Shown in pieces: positions 63,438-64,000 of a stretch of DNA of 64,000 nt. A program made the translations under genes and the position numbers. How positions within the stretch are numbered: position 1 is the first letter of the stretch; every line of letters starts with the position of its first letter. The stretch comes from Acidobacteriota bacterium (lineage in GTDB: Bacteria; Acidobacteriota; Terriglobia; Terriglobales; Acidobacteriaceae). Below the pieces are notes generated by a model. It was not told the origin of the DNA. It did no database searches and worked only from the letters and a program-made list of their open reading frames with translations. Location: the NCBI GenBank assembly GCA_003225075.1, contig QIAP01000036.1, positions 43,265 to 107,264 of the forward strand. Direction: 5' to 3'.

Positions 63438-63541
63438 GGCATGCAGATCATTCAATTTCCTGACCCACAATAGTATTCGACCCTGAATATCTGTCGCCAC
63501 AAAGGCCAATGCATTTCCGTCAGGTGCAAGAACCACCGGGC
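63438..63541 (-). pseudogene. Beta-propeller fragment of a kinase- or TolB-like protein
   Basis: About 35 residues reading SPTGPVVLAPDGNALAFVAT and DIQGRILLWVRKLNDLHA, a single WD40/PD40 blade as found in the extracytoplasmic part of acidobacterial Ser/Thr kinases. It is joined in frame to the TIGR03118 fragment and, in another frame, to the recombinase remnant. Confidence 0.55.
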
Positions 63542-64000
63542 CCGTCGGAGATCGTGCGGTGCCAACTTCGCCAGTCCGATGCTTCTGGCAGATTCCTTCA
63601 CGATGTGCCAAACCGCCTTTACCGTCATCCCATCTCCCCATGTCCTTCCTACTTTGTTGACCCTGCGAAACAGCTTTCCTCCATCAATTGCGGCTGCGGT
63701 GAGCCAATCCACCAGTTCGGTTCGCACCCAGTCGGGAACCGGAACCGTTCGAACGTGGCCTCCCTTGCCGACCAGATCACCAATGGCCCAATGCTCCTCG
63801 CGCTGCTGGAGATGATCCAATGTCAAAGCCACGGCTTCATGCCTTCTCAACCCACACGCGAGTAGCAATGCGAGCAAGGCTCGGTCGCGTTTTCCTTTCA
63901 GGCGATGACTATCGGGTGCTTGCCACAGCGCGTGGCCTTGCTCTGTCGTTAACCAGTTCCCGAGGCGCATGCCCAGCTTCTTCACGCCTTTGACACGGCG
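63542..64000 (-). pseudogene. Tyrosine recombinase/integrase, truncated
   Basis: Catalytic-domain fragment of a XerC/D-type recombinase, open at the right edge of the window. Seen: LRLGNW-type linker, RDRALLALLLACGLRRHEAV (box I Arg), GKGGHVRTVPVPDWV (catalytic Lys), GKLFRRVNKVGRTWGDGMT, KLAPHDLRR (His and Arg of box II). Homology stops right after HDLRR, where an unrelated fragment begins; the box III His/Trp and the Tyr nucleophile are absent, so it cannot recombine DNA. It is probably the decayed integrase of the element that used the tRNA-Asp site. Confidence 0.85.

Overview
The window is GC-rich chromosomal DNA from a diderm soil-type bacterium. I infer Acidobacteriota, class Terriglobia (Koribacter/Terriglobales-like). 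The reasons are the mix of a tricorn protease, tandem carboxypeptidase-regulatory-like proteins, lipid A and lipoprotein genes, SYLF and TIGR03118 families, an HD-GYP/PilZ pair and a long complex I operon. No rRNA is present to confirm this.

Layout. 1-11.9 kb: housekeeping and stress genes (partial tricorn protease, DNA polymerase IV, DinB/YfiT-type protein, YdcF, TsaC, a SpoU methyltransferase, RarA, a GAF/PP2C phosphatase, a CoA-binding protein). 12-18.3 kb: envelope genes on the minus strand (lnt followed by prfB with its programmed +1 frameshift, a P-loop protein, lpxD, an LpxL-type acyltransferase). 18.3-26.8 kb: SYLF protein, a LuxR-type regulator with a degenerate receiver, secreted proteins of unknown function, a P1 peptidase, a prepilin peptidase co-translated with a PAS protein that resembles a dead histidine kinase. 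26.9-34.6 kb: two large carboxypeptidase-regulatory-like proteins, then small-molecule enzymes, two of which (RidA and a sugar phosphate isomerase) are frameshifted. 34.7-37.2 kb: a probable c-di-GMP module (receiver plus two PilZ domains, a 53-residue coiled-coil protein, HD-GYP). 37.5-41.9 kb: small conserved proteins, DUF4126, a RibBA whose GTP cyclohydrolase half looks degenerate, MerR regulator, ThiS.

42-56.1 kb is a complex I operon in the order nuoA-C-D-E-F-G-H-J-K-L-M-N. nuoB and nuoI are absent from it. The gaps D/E, E/F and F/G each hold an AT-rich element with inverted arms built from GTAATT-type units. The D/E copy encloses a frameshifted four-helix-bundle (S23/IVP family) gene, and the arms abut the start codons of nuoE and nuoF and lie just upstream of nuoG. 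This looks like an intervening-sequence-like or MITE-like family that has spread inside one operon, and it is the most unusual structure here.

56.2-62.1 kb: an ABC-2 exporter, an orphan Flp pilin, then DAHP synthase preceded by a short Phe/Tyr-rich reading frame and a strong intrinsic terminator (candidate attenuator), a PhzF gene with two frameshifts, and an MsbA-like exporter. At 62.3 kb the 3' half of tRNA-Asp(GTC), cut exactly at the anticodon loop, marks an integration site. Beyond it, to the right edge, lies a mosaic of broken genes (amidohydrolase, TIGR03118 protein, beta-propeller fragment, truncated tyrosine recombinase).
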